From Eubacterium sp. CAG:251 (GTDB lineage Bacteria; Bacillota; Clostridia; Oscillospirales; Acutalibacteraceae), in contig FR889135.1 of assembly GCA_000436835.1 (NCBI GenBank), positions 11,973-75,972 of the forward strand: 64,000 nt of DNA. The letters are read 5' to 3'. The notes under the pieces were generated by a model that saw only the letters and a list, made by a program, of their open reading frames with translations, was not told the origin of the DNA and did no database searches. Position numbers and translations under genes: made by a program. Below, piece by piece: positions 41,025 through 48,873 of this stretch (its first letter is position 1; the number at the start of each line of letters is the position of its first letter).

Positions 41025-41303
41025 GGGGCGCACTACATAAAGAATAATTGCTCAAAAAATAAATAAACAGCGAAATGCTGCGTTAAAATTATAGCGCAGG
41101 CGGCAAGCCTTCACTATAATTTATGCCTTGTCTTTCATCTGTTTCTTTTATTTTTGAGTGCGAAGCAGTTTAAACAAGCTGATTTTGTTCAGTGTGCATT
41201 AACAAAATCCTGTTAATACTTGCGTATTAGCAGGATTTTTTAATAGTGCAATGGGCAAAACTCAGAAAGTTTAAACCACATTCTTCTTTATGCAGTGTGC
41301 CCC
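41025..41303. mobile_element. MITE-like element, 279 bp, with 24-bp terminal inverted repeats
   Basis: The ends, starting GGGGCGCACTACATAAAG on the left and GGGGCACACTGCATAAAG (reverse complement) on the right, match at 21 of 24 positions. No ORF of useful size is inside. Internal structure includes AAATTATAG/CTATAATTT and the terminator-like hairpin at 41204-41241. A target-site duplication is not obvious, and no relative is seen elsewhere in the window. Confidence 0.65.
41204..41241 (+). terminator. Strong hairpin inside the MITE-like element
   Basis: AAAATCCTG...TAATAC pairs fully with GTATTA...CAGGATTTT around a four-base loop, followed by a T-run. It would work as an intrinsic terminator. 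Confidence 0.65.
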
Positions 41304-41425
41304 GTTTGCCGTTTTGTAATAATTTATTCAGTGAAATTTGGCTTAAAATCAACAAAAAACGCTCTTGACTGCATAATTATTCAATAACTACATATATGTA
41401 AAAATTTTTTGTGAAAAGTTACAAA

Positions 41426-41488
41426 ATACAATATATTGTGTTTTTTTAGCTTTTTGCTATTGACATACATATTGTAATTTGGTATTAT
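41426..41488 (+). promoter_or_regulatory. nrdD promoter with NrdR-type box
   Basis: ATACAATATATTGTGT (41426-41441) matches the NrdR consensus ACACWATATATWGTGT at 15 of 16 positions. It lies 18 bases upstream of a promoter with TTGACA (41460-41465), 17 bases and TATTAT (41483-41488). A second, poor match overlaps the -35/spacer region. The AT-rich stretch 41304-41425 shows nothing else. Confidence 0.7.
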
Positions 41489-41547
41489 ATGTTCAGTCTT
41501 GAAAATGGTTATGTTACCATTTTGTAATATATTAGGAGGGGTAAGGC

Positions 41548-43746
41548 ATGAAAATCATTAAAAGAAACGGCTCTGAAGCAGATTTTGACTTAAACAAGAT
41601 AGTTGTTGCCGTTTCAAAAGCGAACGCTGCTTGCCGCAAGGAAGAACTTACTCAAAGCCAAATCGTTGAGATTGCTGAGTATGTTGAATTTAAAATGTCT
41701 AAGGCAAATCGTGCGCTTTCGGTAGAGGAGATACAAGATATAGTCGAAAATCAGATTATGGCACAGGGTGCATTTGAAGTTGCAAGGCTTTATGTTAAGT
41801 ATCGTTATAACCGTTCTCTTATCAGAAAGGCAAATACTACCGATAATCAGATTTTATCTCTTATTGAATGTAATAATGAAGAGGTAAAACAGGAAAATTC
41901 AAATAAAAATCCTACTGTCAATTCCGTTCAGCGTGACTATATGGCAGGCGAGGTATCAAAGGATATTACTAAAAGAATTCTTTTGCCTCAGGATATTGTT
42001 GACGCTCACGAGCAGGGCTTAATCCATTTCCACGATGCAGACTATTTTGCTCAGCACATGCATAATTGCGATCTTGTAAATCTTGAAGATATGCTTCAAA
42101 ACGGAACTGTAATCAGTGAAACCATGATTGAAAAGCCGCATAGTTTTTCAACAGCGTGCAACATTGCAACACAAATCATTGCTCAGGTTGCTTCAAGCCA
42201 ATATGGCGGTCAGTCTATTTCTCTTTCTCACCTTGCGCCTTTTGTTGATGTAAGCCGTAAGAAGATTAAAAAGCAGGTTGAATCCGAAATTGACGAACTT
42301 GGCATTTCAATGACTGAAGAGCAGATTGTTAAGCTTACCGAAAAAAGGCTTCGTGACGAGGTTTCAAGAGGTGTGCAAACTATTCAGTATCAGGTTGTTA
42401 CTCTTCTCACAACTAACGGACAAGCACCTTTTGTTACTGTATTTATGTATCTTAACGAGGCAAAAAACGAGCAGGAAAAGAAGGACCTTGCTCTTATTAT
42501 TGAGGAAACGCTTAAGCAGAGAATTCAGGGTGTTAAAAACGAGGACGGCGTTTGGATTACTCCGGCTTTTCCAAAGCTTATTTATGTTCTTGAGGAGGAT
42601 AATATTAAGGAAGGGTCTTCTTATTTCTACCTTACAGAGCTTGCCGCTAAATGTACGGCTAAGAGAATGGTACCCGATTATATCAGCGAAAAGGTAATGA
42701 AACAGCTTAAGGGTGACGTATATACCTGTATGGGTTGCCGTTCATTCTTAACTCCTGACAGATTTACGGATAAAGGTATCGGCAATATTGCAAATGCAAA
42801 GAATTATGATCCGTCAAAGCATAAATATTACGGCAGATTTAATCAAGGTGTAGTTACAATTAACCTTGTTGATGTCGCTTGCTCTTCAGGCGGAGATATG
42901 ACAAAGTTTTGGAAAATCTTTGATGAAAGGCTTGACCTTTGCTATCGTGCGCTTATGTGCCGCCACAATAGGCTTAAGGGCACTTTGAGCGACGCTGCTC
43001 CTATTCTTTGGCAGCACGGTGCTCTTGCAAGGCTTAAAAAGGGAGAGAAGATTGATAAGCTTCTTTATGACGGATATTCTACAATTTCTCTCGGTTATGC
43101 AGGTCTTTACGAATGTACTAAATATATGACAGGCAAGTCGCATACCGACCCTGAGGGCAAGCCTTTTGCACTTCACGTTATGGAGCATATGAACGAGGCT
43201 TGCGACAAGTGGAAGCAAGAAACAAATATTGATTTCAGTATTTACGGCACTCCGCTTGAGTCCACAACATATAAGTTTGCTAAATGTCTTCAAAAGAGAT
43301 TTGGCAAGATTCCGGGTGTAACGGATAGAAATTATATCACTAATTCCTATCACGTTCACGTTGCAGAGAAGATTGACGCATTCACAAAGCTTAAGTTCGA
43401 ATCTGAATTTCAGCGTCTTTCACCGGGCGGTGCAATCAGCTATGTTGAAGTTCCTAATATGCAAAATAATATTCCGGCAGTTTTGCAGGTTATGAAATAT
43501 ATTTATGAGAATATTATGTATGCCGAACTCAATACTAAGAGTGACTACTGTCAGTGCTGCGGCTATGACGGCGAAATTCAAATAGTTGAAAATGAGGACG
43601 GCAAGCTTATTTGGCGTTGTCCTAAGTGCGGAAATGAGGACCAGGATAAGATGAACGTTGCAAGACGTACTTGCGGTTATATCGGCACTCAATTCTGGAA
43701 TCAGGGCAGAACTCAGGAAATTAAGGAAAGAGTATTGCACTTATAA
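41548..43746 (+). CDS. nrdD: Anaerobic (class III) ribonucleoside-triphosphate reductase
   Basis: NrdD makes deoxyribonucleotides without oxygen using a glycyl radical. The 732-residue protein has an N-terminal ATP-cone (about 1-90, MKIIKRNGSEADFDLNKI), the reductase barrel (HDADYFAQHMHNCDLVNL), a C-terminal zinc site (CQCCGYDG and CPKCGN) and the glycyl-radical loop RRTCGYIGTQ. It has an NrdR-type operator upstream and is followed by nrdG after a terminator-like hairpin. RBS is AGGAGGGG. Confidence 0.97.
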   Translation: MKIIKRNGSEADFDLNKIVVAVSKANAACRKEELTQSQIVEIAEYVEFKMSKANRALSVEEIQDIVENQIMAQGAFEVARLYVKYRYNRSLIRKANTTDNQILSLIECNNEEVKQENSNKNPTVNSVQRDYMAGEVSKDITKRILLPQDIVDAHEQGLIHFHDADYFAQHMHNCDLVNLEDMLQNGTVISETMIEKPHSFSTACNIATQIIAQVASSQYGGQSISLSHLAPFVDVSRKKIKKQVESEIDELGISMTEEQIVKLTEKRLRDEVSRGVQTIQYQVVTLLTTNGQAPFVTVFMYLNEAKNEQEKKDLALIIEETLKQRIQGVKNEDGVWITPAFPKLIYVLEEDNIKEGSSYFYLTELAAKCTAKRMVPDYISEKVMKQLKGDVYTCMGCRSFLTPDRFTDKGIGNIANAKNYDPSKHKYYGRFNQGVVTINLVDVACSSGGDMTKFWKIFDERLDLCYRALMCRHNRLKGTLSDAAPILWQHGALARLKKGEKIDKLLYDGYSTISLGYAGLYECTKYMTGKSHTDPEGKPFALHVMEHMNEACDKWKQETNIDFSIYGTPLESTTYKFAKCLQKRFGKIPGVTDRNYITNSYHVHVAEKIDAFTKLKFESEFQRLSPGGAISYVEVPNMQNNIPAVLQVMKYIYENIMYAELNTKSDYCQCCGYDGEIQIVENEDGKLIWRCPKCGNEDQDKMNVARRTCGYIGTQFWNQGRTQEIKERVLHL

Positions 43747-43755
43747 TTTAAAATT

Positions 43756-43786
43756 GACCGATTGGATAATCTAATCGGTCTTTTTT
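43756..43786 (+). terminator. Terminator-like hairpin between nrdD and nrdG
   Basis: GACCGATT pairs with AATCGGTC and six T follow. As nrdG needs far fewer copies than nrdD, partial read-through is likely. Confidence 0.75.
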
Positions 43787-43804
43787 GGTATATAGAGGTT
43801 TACT

Positions 43805-44341
43805 ATGAATTACGGAGAAATTAAATTTAACGATATTGCAAACGGAGAGGGTGTGCGAACATCTCTTTTTGTATCGGGTTGCAGGCATCATTGCAAAAAT
43901 TGTTTTAATGAGCAAACATGGGATTTTGCCTTCGGTCAACCGTTTACAGAGGAAACGATGGAGGAAATTTTGGATTCCTGCAATCATGATTGGATAAACG
44001 GCTTGTCACTCTTGGGCGGTGAACCGTTTGAGCCTGAAAATCAAAGAGTGCTTTTGCCGTTTCTTGTTATGTTTAGGGAACGCTTTCCCGATAAAACGAT
44101 ATGGTGCTACACGGGATTTACGCTTGAGGAAATTATGGGTAAGCGTGCTAATTCAAGAGCGTTTACGGAGATTAGCTCGGAAATGCTGTCACTTATAGAT
44201 GTGCTTGTTGACGGACCTTTTGTAGAGGCAAAAAAGGATATTAGCCTCATTTTCAGAGGTTCAAGCAATCAGCGGATTATCGATATTAAAAAAACATTTG
44301 AAAATAAACAGGTGGAGCTTTATTTAGATGACGGAAAATAA
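43805..44341 (+). CDS. nrdG: Anaerobic ribonucleotide reductase-activating protein
   Basis: The 178-residue radical-SAM enzyme has the CxxxCxxC cluster (Cys26, 30, 33 in GCRHHCKNCFN) and the short length typical of NrdG. It uses S-adenosylmethionine and a [4Fe-4S] cluster to create the glycyl radical on NrdD. LLGGEPF is the conserved GGE motif. It overlaps the MFS gene by 14 bases. RBS is weak (AGAGG), in line with low expression. Confidence 0.95.
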   Translation: MNYGEIKFNDIANGEGVRTSLFVSGCRHHCKNCFNEQTWDFAFGQPFTEETMEEILDSCNHDWINGLSLLGGEPFEPENQRVLLPFLVMFRERFPDKTIWCYTGFTLEEIMGKRANSRAFTEISSEMLSLIDVLVDGPFVEAKKDISLIFRGSSNQRIIDIKKTFENKQVELYLDDGK

Positions 44342-45518
44342 ATATAAAATTACAATCAATGCCTGCTTTTTGGCATATATTGTTCAGGCAATAGTCAACA
44401 ATTTTGTTCCGCTGTTGTTTATAACATTTCAAAGAGAGTTTGATATTCCTCTTTCAAAAATAACGCTTTTAATAACTTTTAATTTTTTGATTCAGCTTTT
44501 TGTAGATTTGGTTTCGGCTGAATTTGTTGATAAAATAGGGTATAAGGCGTCAATGGTTATCGCCCATTTTATGTGTGCATCAGGTCTTGTGGCTCTAACC
44601 TTTTTGCCTGATTTGTTTAATAATTCATTTGTCGGAATTTTAATAGCAGTTATGATTTACGCTGTTGGTGGCGGTCTTTTAGAGGTGATTGTAAGCCCTG
44701 TTGTTGAGGCTTGCCCGACAGATAATAAGGAAAAGGCAATGAGCTTGCTTCATTCCTTTTACTGCTGGGGTCAAATGGGCGTAGTTCTTATTTCGACCTT
44801 GTTTTTCACTGCTTTTTCTATTAAAAATTGGAGGGCGCTTGCAGTTGTTTGGGCAATTTTGCCTATCGTTAATGCGTTCGTTTTTATTAAAGCGCCAATT
44901 GCTTCTCTTAACGAAAACGGTGAACGTGGAATGGCAATTCATGAACTTGCAAAAAATAAGCTGTTTTGGATACTTTTTTTGATGATGATTTGTGCAGGCG
45001 CAAGCGAGCAGGGAGTCAGTCAGTGGGCTTCCGCTTTTGCAGAAAAGGGATTGGGTGTTACCAAAACAGTCGGCGACCTTGCAGGACCTATGGCTTTTGC
45101 GTGCCTTATGGGTATTTCAAGAGCATTTTACGGCAAATTTGGCCATAAAATTGAGCTTGATAAGTTTATGAATTTAAGTTGTATTTTGTGTATTGTTTCA
45201 TATCTTACAATAAGCCTTGTGCCAAACAGCGTTGTAGGTCTTATCGGATGTGCGCTTTGCGGTCTTTCGGTCGGAATAATGTGGCCCGGCAGCTTCAGTA
45301 AGGCTTCGGCTTCCATTAAAAGGGGAGGCACGGCACTTTTTGCGCTTCTTGCCCTTGGCGGCGACCTCGGTTGCACGGCAGGGCCGACTCTTGTAGGTTT
45401 CGTTTCAGGCAGGCTTAATGATAATATGCGAATGGGAATTTTAGTTGGTACAATTTTCCCGATTTTGTTACTTTTAGGAATATATTTGTGCAAAAAAGAA
45501 AAGGCACGAAACAGTTAA
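44328..45518 (+). CDS. MFS transporter
   Basis: The 396-residue protein has about twelve membrane helices in two halves with a charged middle loop (about 188-205). The helix 2-3 loop motif is degenerate (FVDKIGYKAS). It resembles sugar- or nucleoside-type MFS permeases (FucP-like general pattern) but I cannot assign a substrate. Its 14-base overlap with nrdG suggests translational coupling; a nucleoside-related role would fit but is only an inference. Confidence 0.85.
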   Translation: MTENKYKITINACFLAYIVQAIVNNFVPLLFITFQREFDIPLSKITLLITFNFLIQLFVDLVSAEFVDKIGYKASMVIAHFMCASGLVALTFLPDLFNNSFVGILIAVMIYAVGGGLLEVIVSPVVEACPTDNKEKAMSLLHSFYCWGQMGVVLISTLFFTAFSIKNWRALAVVWAILPIVNAFVFIKAPIASLNENGERGMAIHELAKNKLFWILFLMMICAGASEQGVSQWASAFAEKGLGVTKTVGDLAGPMAFACLMGISRAFYGKFGHKIELDKFMNLSCILCIVSYLTISLVPNSVVGLIGCALCGLSVGIMWPGSFSKASASIKRGGTALFALLALGGDLGCTAGPTLVGFVSGRLNDNMRMGILVGTIFPILLLLGIYLCKKEKARNS

Positions 45519-45536
45519 AACTGCTTCGTGCCTTTT
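45500..45536 (+). terminator. Terminator overlapping the MFS gene end
   Basis: GGCACGAA...CAGTT pairs with AACTG...TTCGTGCC, with the stop codon in the loop region and a T-run after it. Confidence 0.85.
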
Positions 45537-45554
45537 TTGTTCGTTATTTTAATT

Positions 45555-45974
45555 TTATAATGCTTTGCCCAATTCTTCGCACTTTGCAAGCGCTTCATCA
45601 TCAGGTGCATCATTGCATATTATGCTGTCAAAAATAAGATTTGCACCTAAGGATTTGCAATCATCCTCCCAAGTGTTCATCCATTCTCCGCCGCCCCAGC
45701 CGTAAGAGCCGAAAAGAGCGATATTTTTGCCTTTGAGCTTTGGTTTGCAGTTTTCAAACATAGGCTCAAATTCCATATCCTCAAGCTGTTCACATCCCAT
45801 TGACGGGCAGCCAAAGGCGATAGTGTCAAATTCATCAACCTTGTCGGCTGAAAACTCACTTGCCGTAAAAAGCAGAACGTCCTTTCCGTTTGCCTTTGCG
45901 CTTTCAAAAATTTTATCTGCAAGCGCTTCGGTATTACCTGTGCCGCTCCAATAAACAATTGCTGATTTATTCAT
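45555..45974 (-). CDS. Flavodoxin
   Basis: The 139-residue protein has the FMN phosphate loop WSGTGNTEA (9-17), the FMN loop FGCPSMGCEQ and the YGWGGGEW segment. Flavodoxin replaces ferredoxin as an electron carrier, often when iron is short. It is third in a minus-strand run after the DtxR-family regulator and a DUF3793 gene (24-base gap), under an operator that suggests metal control. RBS is AAAGGA. Confidence 0.93.
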   Translation of the reverse strand: MNKSAIVYWSGTGNTEALADKIFESAKANGKDVLLFTASEFSADKVDEFDTIAFGCPSMGCEQLEDMEFEPMFENCKPKLKGKNIALFGSYGWGGGEWMNTWEDDCKSLGANLIFDSIICNDAPDDEALAKCEELGKAL

Positions 45975-45998
45975 ATATTTTCCTTTCTTGCTGTATTA

Positions 45999-46550
45999 TT
46001 ATGCCGCAACCGTAAGCTTAGCTATGCTGCGACCCTGTAGCCATAATTTTTGATAGACTTTCTTGCATTTTTCAAATTTTTTAAATGTTTTTATTGCTTC
46101 ACATTCATTGCAATATACTTTCCAACAACCTGAGCATTTGCTGTTTTTGCCTGCATTTTCAATAAAGCCTTTAACATCGGCGAGTGGGTAGCCGAGAAAA
46201 ATTCCGATTTCGTGAGGAAATGAGTCGCTGCTTTTGAGCCTTGATTTAAGTCTTTTTATGCAACAATCAACGTCGATGCTTTTGTAGCCGTAATCAGCCA
46301 AAAAATCTTTTACTCCGCTTTGGTTTAAATCGTTTTGGAGCCTGCTTTTTCTGAATGCGTAAACAAGAGCACTTTTGTCACTCTTTTTTAAAATTATCAG
46401 CTCAACGCCTTTGTTATTTAATTTGTCGTTTGTTTTATTTATTGAACTTTCAAGCTGTGTCATACTTTCAAACGGAATGTTCATTAAATTTGCCGTTTTA
46501 AGGCTTGCAAGCGTCGGAGAGCAATGACCGATTAAGTATTTTTCTATCAT
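45999..46550 (-). CDS. DUF3793 family protein
   Basis: The 183-residue protein matches the DUF3793 pattern: an N-terminal HCSPTLASLKTANL, a middle FLADYGY, then IGIFLGYPLADVKGFIENAG and a Cys-rich CSGCWKVYCNECEA. The function is unknown; the three cysteines could bind a metal. In Clostridia such genes often accompany flavodoxin or ferrous-iron uptake genes. Here it lies between regulator and flavodoxin with a weak RBS. Confidence 0.85.
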   Translation of the reverse strand: MIEKYLIGHCSPTLASLKTANLMNIPFESMTQLESSINKTNDKLNNKGVELIILKKSDKSALVYAFRKSRLQNDLNQSGVKDFLADYGYKSIDVDCCIKRLKSRLKSSDSFPHEIGIFLGYPLADVKGFIENAGKNSKCSGCWKVYCNECEAIKTFKKFEKCKKVYQKLWLQGRSIAKLTVAA

Positions 46551-46570
46551 TATTTGAACTGCTTTCTGAA

Positions 46571-46963
46571 TTATACGTTTTTGCTTTTTAATTCTTCGCT
46601 GTGTTTTGCAACAAATGATTTTATTGCATCAAATGTTGTTTTTGACACAACATGTTCTATTTTGCATGCATCTCTTGCCGCTATTTCTTTTGGCACACCG
46701 AGTTCAATGAAAAATTCGCTGAACATTAAGTGCTTTTCATATACGCTTTTTGCAAGTTCAAGCCCTGTTTCACTGAGCCTGATTTCGTGATTGTCGGTGA
46801 TTTTTATAAACTTGTTTTCTTTTAAGTTTTTCATTGCGATTGATACGCTTGCCTTTGAAAGTTCAAGGTGATTTGCAATGTCAACACTTCTTACGTAACC
46901 GTTTTTTTCCTGCAAAACAAGGATTGCTTCCAAATAATCCTCAACAGATTCGCTTACTACCAT
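46571..46963 (-). CDS. DtxR/MntR-family metal-dependent repressor
   Basis: The ATG at 46963 follows GGGAGGATAAAGG; a longer frame lacks an RBS. The 130-residue protein has a winged helix (VRSVDIANHLELSKASVSIAMKN, about 24-46) and the metal-binding dimer domain (EKHLMFSEFFIELGVPKEIAARDACKIEHVVS), without the SH3-like third domain, as in MntR. It senses Fe or Mn. Two AGTTAG-N6-CTAACT sites precede it, one over the promoter, so it most likely represses its own operon (regulator, DUF3793, flavodoxin). Confidence 0.9.
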   Translation of the reverse strand: MVVSESVEDYLEAILVLQEKNGYVRSVDIANHLELSKASVSIAMKNLKENKFIKITDNHEIRLSETGLELAKSVYEKHLMFSEFFIELGVPKEIAARDACKIEHVVSKTTFDAIKSFVAKHSEELKSKNV

Positions 46964-47006
46964 ATCCTTTATCCTCCCGATATTCAAATTGACAGTTATA
47001 AGCAAG

Positions 47007-47026
47007 AAGTTAGAACTGACTAACTT
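47007..47026. promoter_or_regulatory. Operator site 2 of the DtxR-type regulator
   Basis: AAGTTAG, six bases, CTAACTT: a perfect inverted repeat in the leader, about 45 bases upstream of the start codon. A small hairpin with a T-run (CGACTT/AAGTCG, about 47041-47058) lies between the two operators. Confidence 0.6.
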
Positions 47027-47075
47027 AGCATTTAAAATAAAGACGACTTAAAGTCGCCGTTTTATATTTGTATTA

Positions 47076-47128
47076 GTTAGCATAAACTAACTATTGTTAG
47101 TTTATCATAATTAATTCGTTTTGTCAAC
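47076..47128 (-). promoter_or_regulatory. Promoter with operator of the regulator-DUF3793-flavodoxin operon
   Basis: On the minus strand TTGACA (47123-47128), 17 bases and TAAACT (47100-47105). The operator AGTTAG-N6-CTAACT (47076-47093) covers the start site, and an extra GTTAGTT half site (47097-47103) overlaps the -10 box. Confidence 0.7.
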
Positions 47129-47146
47129 CGTTAAATCAAAAAAATA

Positions 47147-47171
47147 AGCACGAGCATTTCTGCTCGTGCTT
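47147..47171 (-). terminator. Terminator beyond gdhA
   Basis: On the minus strand AAGCACGAGCA/TGCTCGTGCTT is followed by ATTTTTTT. The repeat at 47191-47299 lies between it and the gdhA stop. Confidence 0.8.
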
Positions 47172-47190
47172 AAATGTTGATATTATCTGT

Positions 47191-47299
47191 CGGGGCCCCC
47201 GAAAAGCGTAAGCTTTTTGGGGAAGAGGAGAATGAAACGTAGTACTTATTATGAATTTCGCAGAAATTTATTCAAGTACGTAGTTTCATTCGACGTGTA
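47191..47299 (+). repeat. Dispersed repeat with GGGGAAGAGGAG segment, copy 1
   Basis: The segment from GGGGCCCCCGAAAAGCG through AGCTTTTTGGGGAAGAGGAG and a TTATTATGAATTT core is shared with 63005-63094 in reverse orientation. It contains the hairpin AAAAGC/GCTTTT and a longer inverted repeat (GAATGAAAC.../...GTTTCATTC). It fills the gap between the gdhA stop and its terminator. Confidence 0.75.
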
Positions 47300-48631
47300 T
47301 TAAACAATACCCTGTGCCATCATTGCATCTGCAACCTTCATAAAGCCTGCAATGTTGGCGCCTGCAACGAAATTATCCTTAGCGTCAAACTGCTCGCAAG
47401 CTTCTTTCATATGATAATAAATGTTAATCATAATTCCCTTAAGCTTAGCATCAACTTCGTCAAATGTCCAGCTTGAACGAATTGAGTTTTGACCCATTTC
47501 AAGCGCAGATGTAGCAACACCGCCTGCATTTGAAGCCTTGCCAGGAAGGAAAAGAATATCTCTGTCAAGGAAAACTTCTGTAGCTTCCGCATTAGTAGGC
47601 ATATTAGCGCCTTCACATACTGCATAACAGCCTGAATCTGCAAGTCTTTGAGCTTCAACCTTGTTGATTTCGTTTTGAGTAGCGCAAGGAAGTGCAACGT
47701 CACAAATAACGTTATCCCAAACTGAACCCTCACCGTATGTTGCGTCAGGATGGTAGTTGAGATATTCTTTAATTCTCTTTCTTTCAACTTCCTTAATCTG
47801 TTTAACTGCGTCAACATCAATGCCGTTTTCATCAATGATATAGCCTGATGAATCGGAGCAGGAAATAACCTTAGCGCCAAGCTGTTCAGCTTTTTCGATT
47901 GCATAAATAGCAACGTTACCTGAGCCTGAAACTGCGATTCTTGCGTCCTGAATATTCTTGCCGTGGTCTTTAAGAAGTTCCTCGGTGATATAAACAAGAC
48001 CGTAGCCTGTAGCCTCTGTTCTTGCAAGAGAGCCGCCAAAGCTTAAACCTTTACCTGTAAGTACGCCCTCACTTCTGTTTGTAAGTTTCTTATATTGACC
48101 GTAGAGATATCCAACCTCACGTGCACCTGTACCGATGTCGCCGGCAGGAACGTCCTCGTCAGCGCCGACATACTTATAAAGCTCATTCATAAAAGCTTGG
48201 CAGAAACGCATAATTTCCATATCGCTCTTGCCCTTAGGGTCAAAGTCTGAACCGCCCTTAGCGCCGCCGATAGGAAGACCTGTAAGGCTGTTTTTGAAAA
48301 TCTGCTCGAAGCCTAAGAACTTAATGATTGAAAGGTTTACGCTTGGGTGAAGTCTTAAGCCGCCCTTGTAAGGACCGATAGCTGAATTAAACTGAACACG
48401 ATATCCACGGTTAACATGAACCTCGCCGTTGTCGTCAACCCAAGGAATACGGAACATAATTGTTCTTTCAGGCTCAACAAGTCTTTCCAAAAGTCCTGCC
48501 TTTTCATATCTCGGGTCTGTGTCAACTACAGGTGAAAGTGACTCAAGCACTTCTGTAGCAGCCTGAATAAACTCAGGTTGATAAGGATTGTTTTTCTTTA
48601 ACTCTTCGAGTACCCTCTCTGAATACTTCAT
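47300..48631 (-). CDS. gdhA: Glutamate dehydrogenase, NADP-type hexameric family
   Basis: The enzyme interconverts 2-oxoglutarate plus ammonium and glutamate. The 443-residue protein has the substrate motif PYKGGLRLHPSVN with LPIGGAKGGSDFDPKGKSD (catalytic Lys), GDIGTGAREVGYLYG and the dinucleotide loop VSGSGNVAIYA. The ATG at 48631 follows GGAGG at 8 bases; the longer frame would start before it. The leader contains a promoter and then an intrinsic terminator about 50 bases before the start codon, so attenuation is likely. Confidence 0.95.
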   Translation of the reverse strand: MKYSERVLEELKKNNPYQPEFIQAATEVLESLSPVVDTDPRYEKAGLLERLVEPERTIMFRIPWVDDNGEVHVNRGYRVQFNSAIGPYKGGLRLHPSVNLSIIKFLGFEQIFKNSLTGLPIGGAKGGSDFDPKGKSDMEIMRFCQAFMNELYKYVGADEDVPAGDIGTGAREVGYLYGQYKKLTNRSEGVLTGKGLSFGGSLARTEATGYGLVYITEELLKDHGKNIQDARIAVSGSGNVAIYAIEKAEQLGAKVISCSDSSGYIIDENGIDVDAVKQIKEVERKRIKEYLNYHPDATYGEGSVWDNVICDVALPCATQNEINKVEAQRLADSGCYAVCEGANMPTNAEATEVFLDRDILFLPGKASNAGGVATSALEMGQNSIRSSWTFDEVDAKLKGIMINIYYHMKEACEQFDAKDNFVAGANIAGFMKVADAMMAQGIV

Positions 48632-48665
48632 TACTAAAACCTCCATAGTTTTAATATTTTTTATG

Positions 48666-48766
48666 AAAAAAACAGAGCGTAATATCAGTAATCTGTATTA
48701 AACTCTGCACAACAGCGTCGCCTTTGACGCTGAAGCTATTATAGCAGTTACGGGACACGTTGTCAA
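48666..48766 (-). promoter_or_regulatory. gdhA promoter and leader with two hairpins (attenuator candidate)
   Basis: On the minus strand TTGACA (48761-48766), 17 bases and TATAAT (48738-48743) predict a start near 48731. The leader then forms CAGCGTC/GACGCTG and, after a short linker, CAGAG...AATA/TATT...CTCTG (48673-48707) followed by seven T. This is an intrinsic terminator ahead of the gene. I do not recognise a glutamine or other known riboswitch. Confidence 0.65.
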
Positions 48767-48873
48767 TTATCAATGAATGGATATACATAAAATTAACAAA
48801 TTATTCTAATTATTTAGCATAATAATGCTCCATACGCTTATATCACGTTATAATTATACAAAACATACATTTG

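Noticed and set aside
41514..41527. TTACCATTTTGTAA, close to the BceR-like box
   Set aside because: One mismatch, no second box at 22 bases, and it lies downstream of the nrdD promoter; the gene has no link with the exporters.
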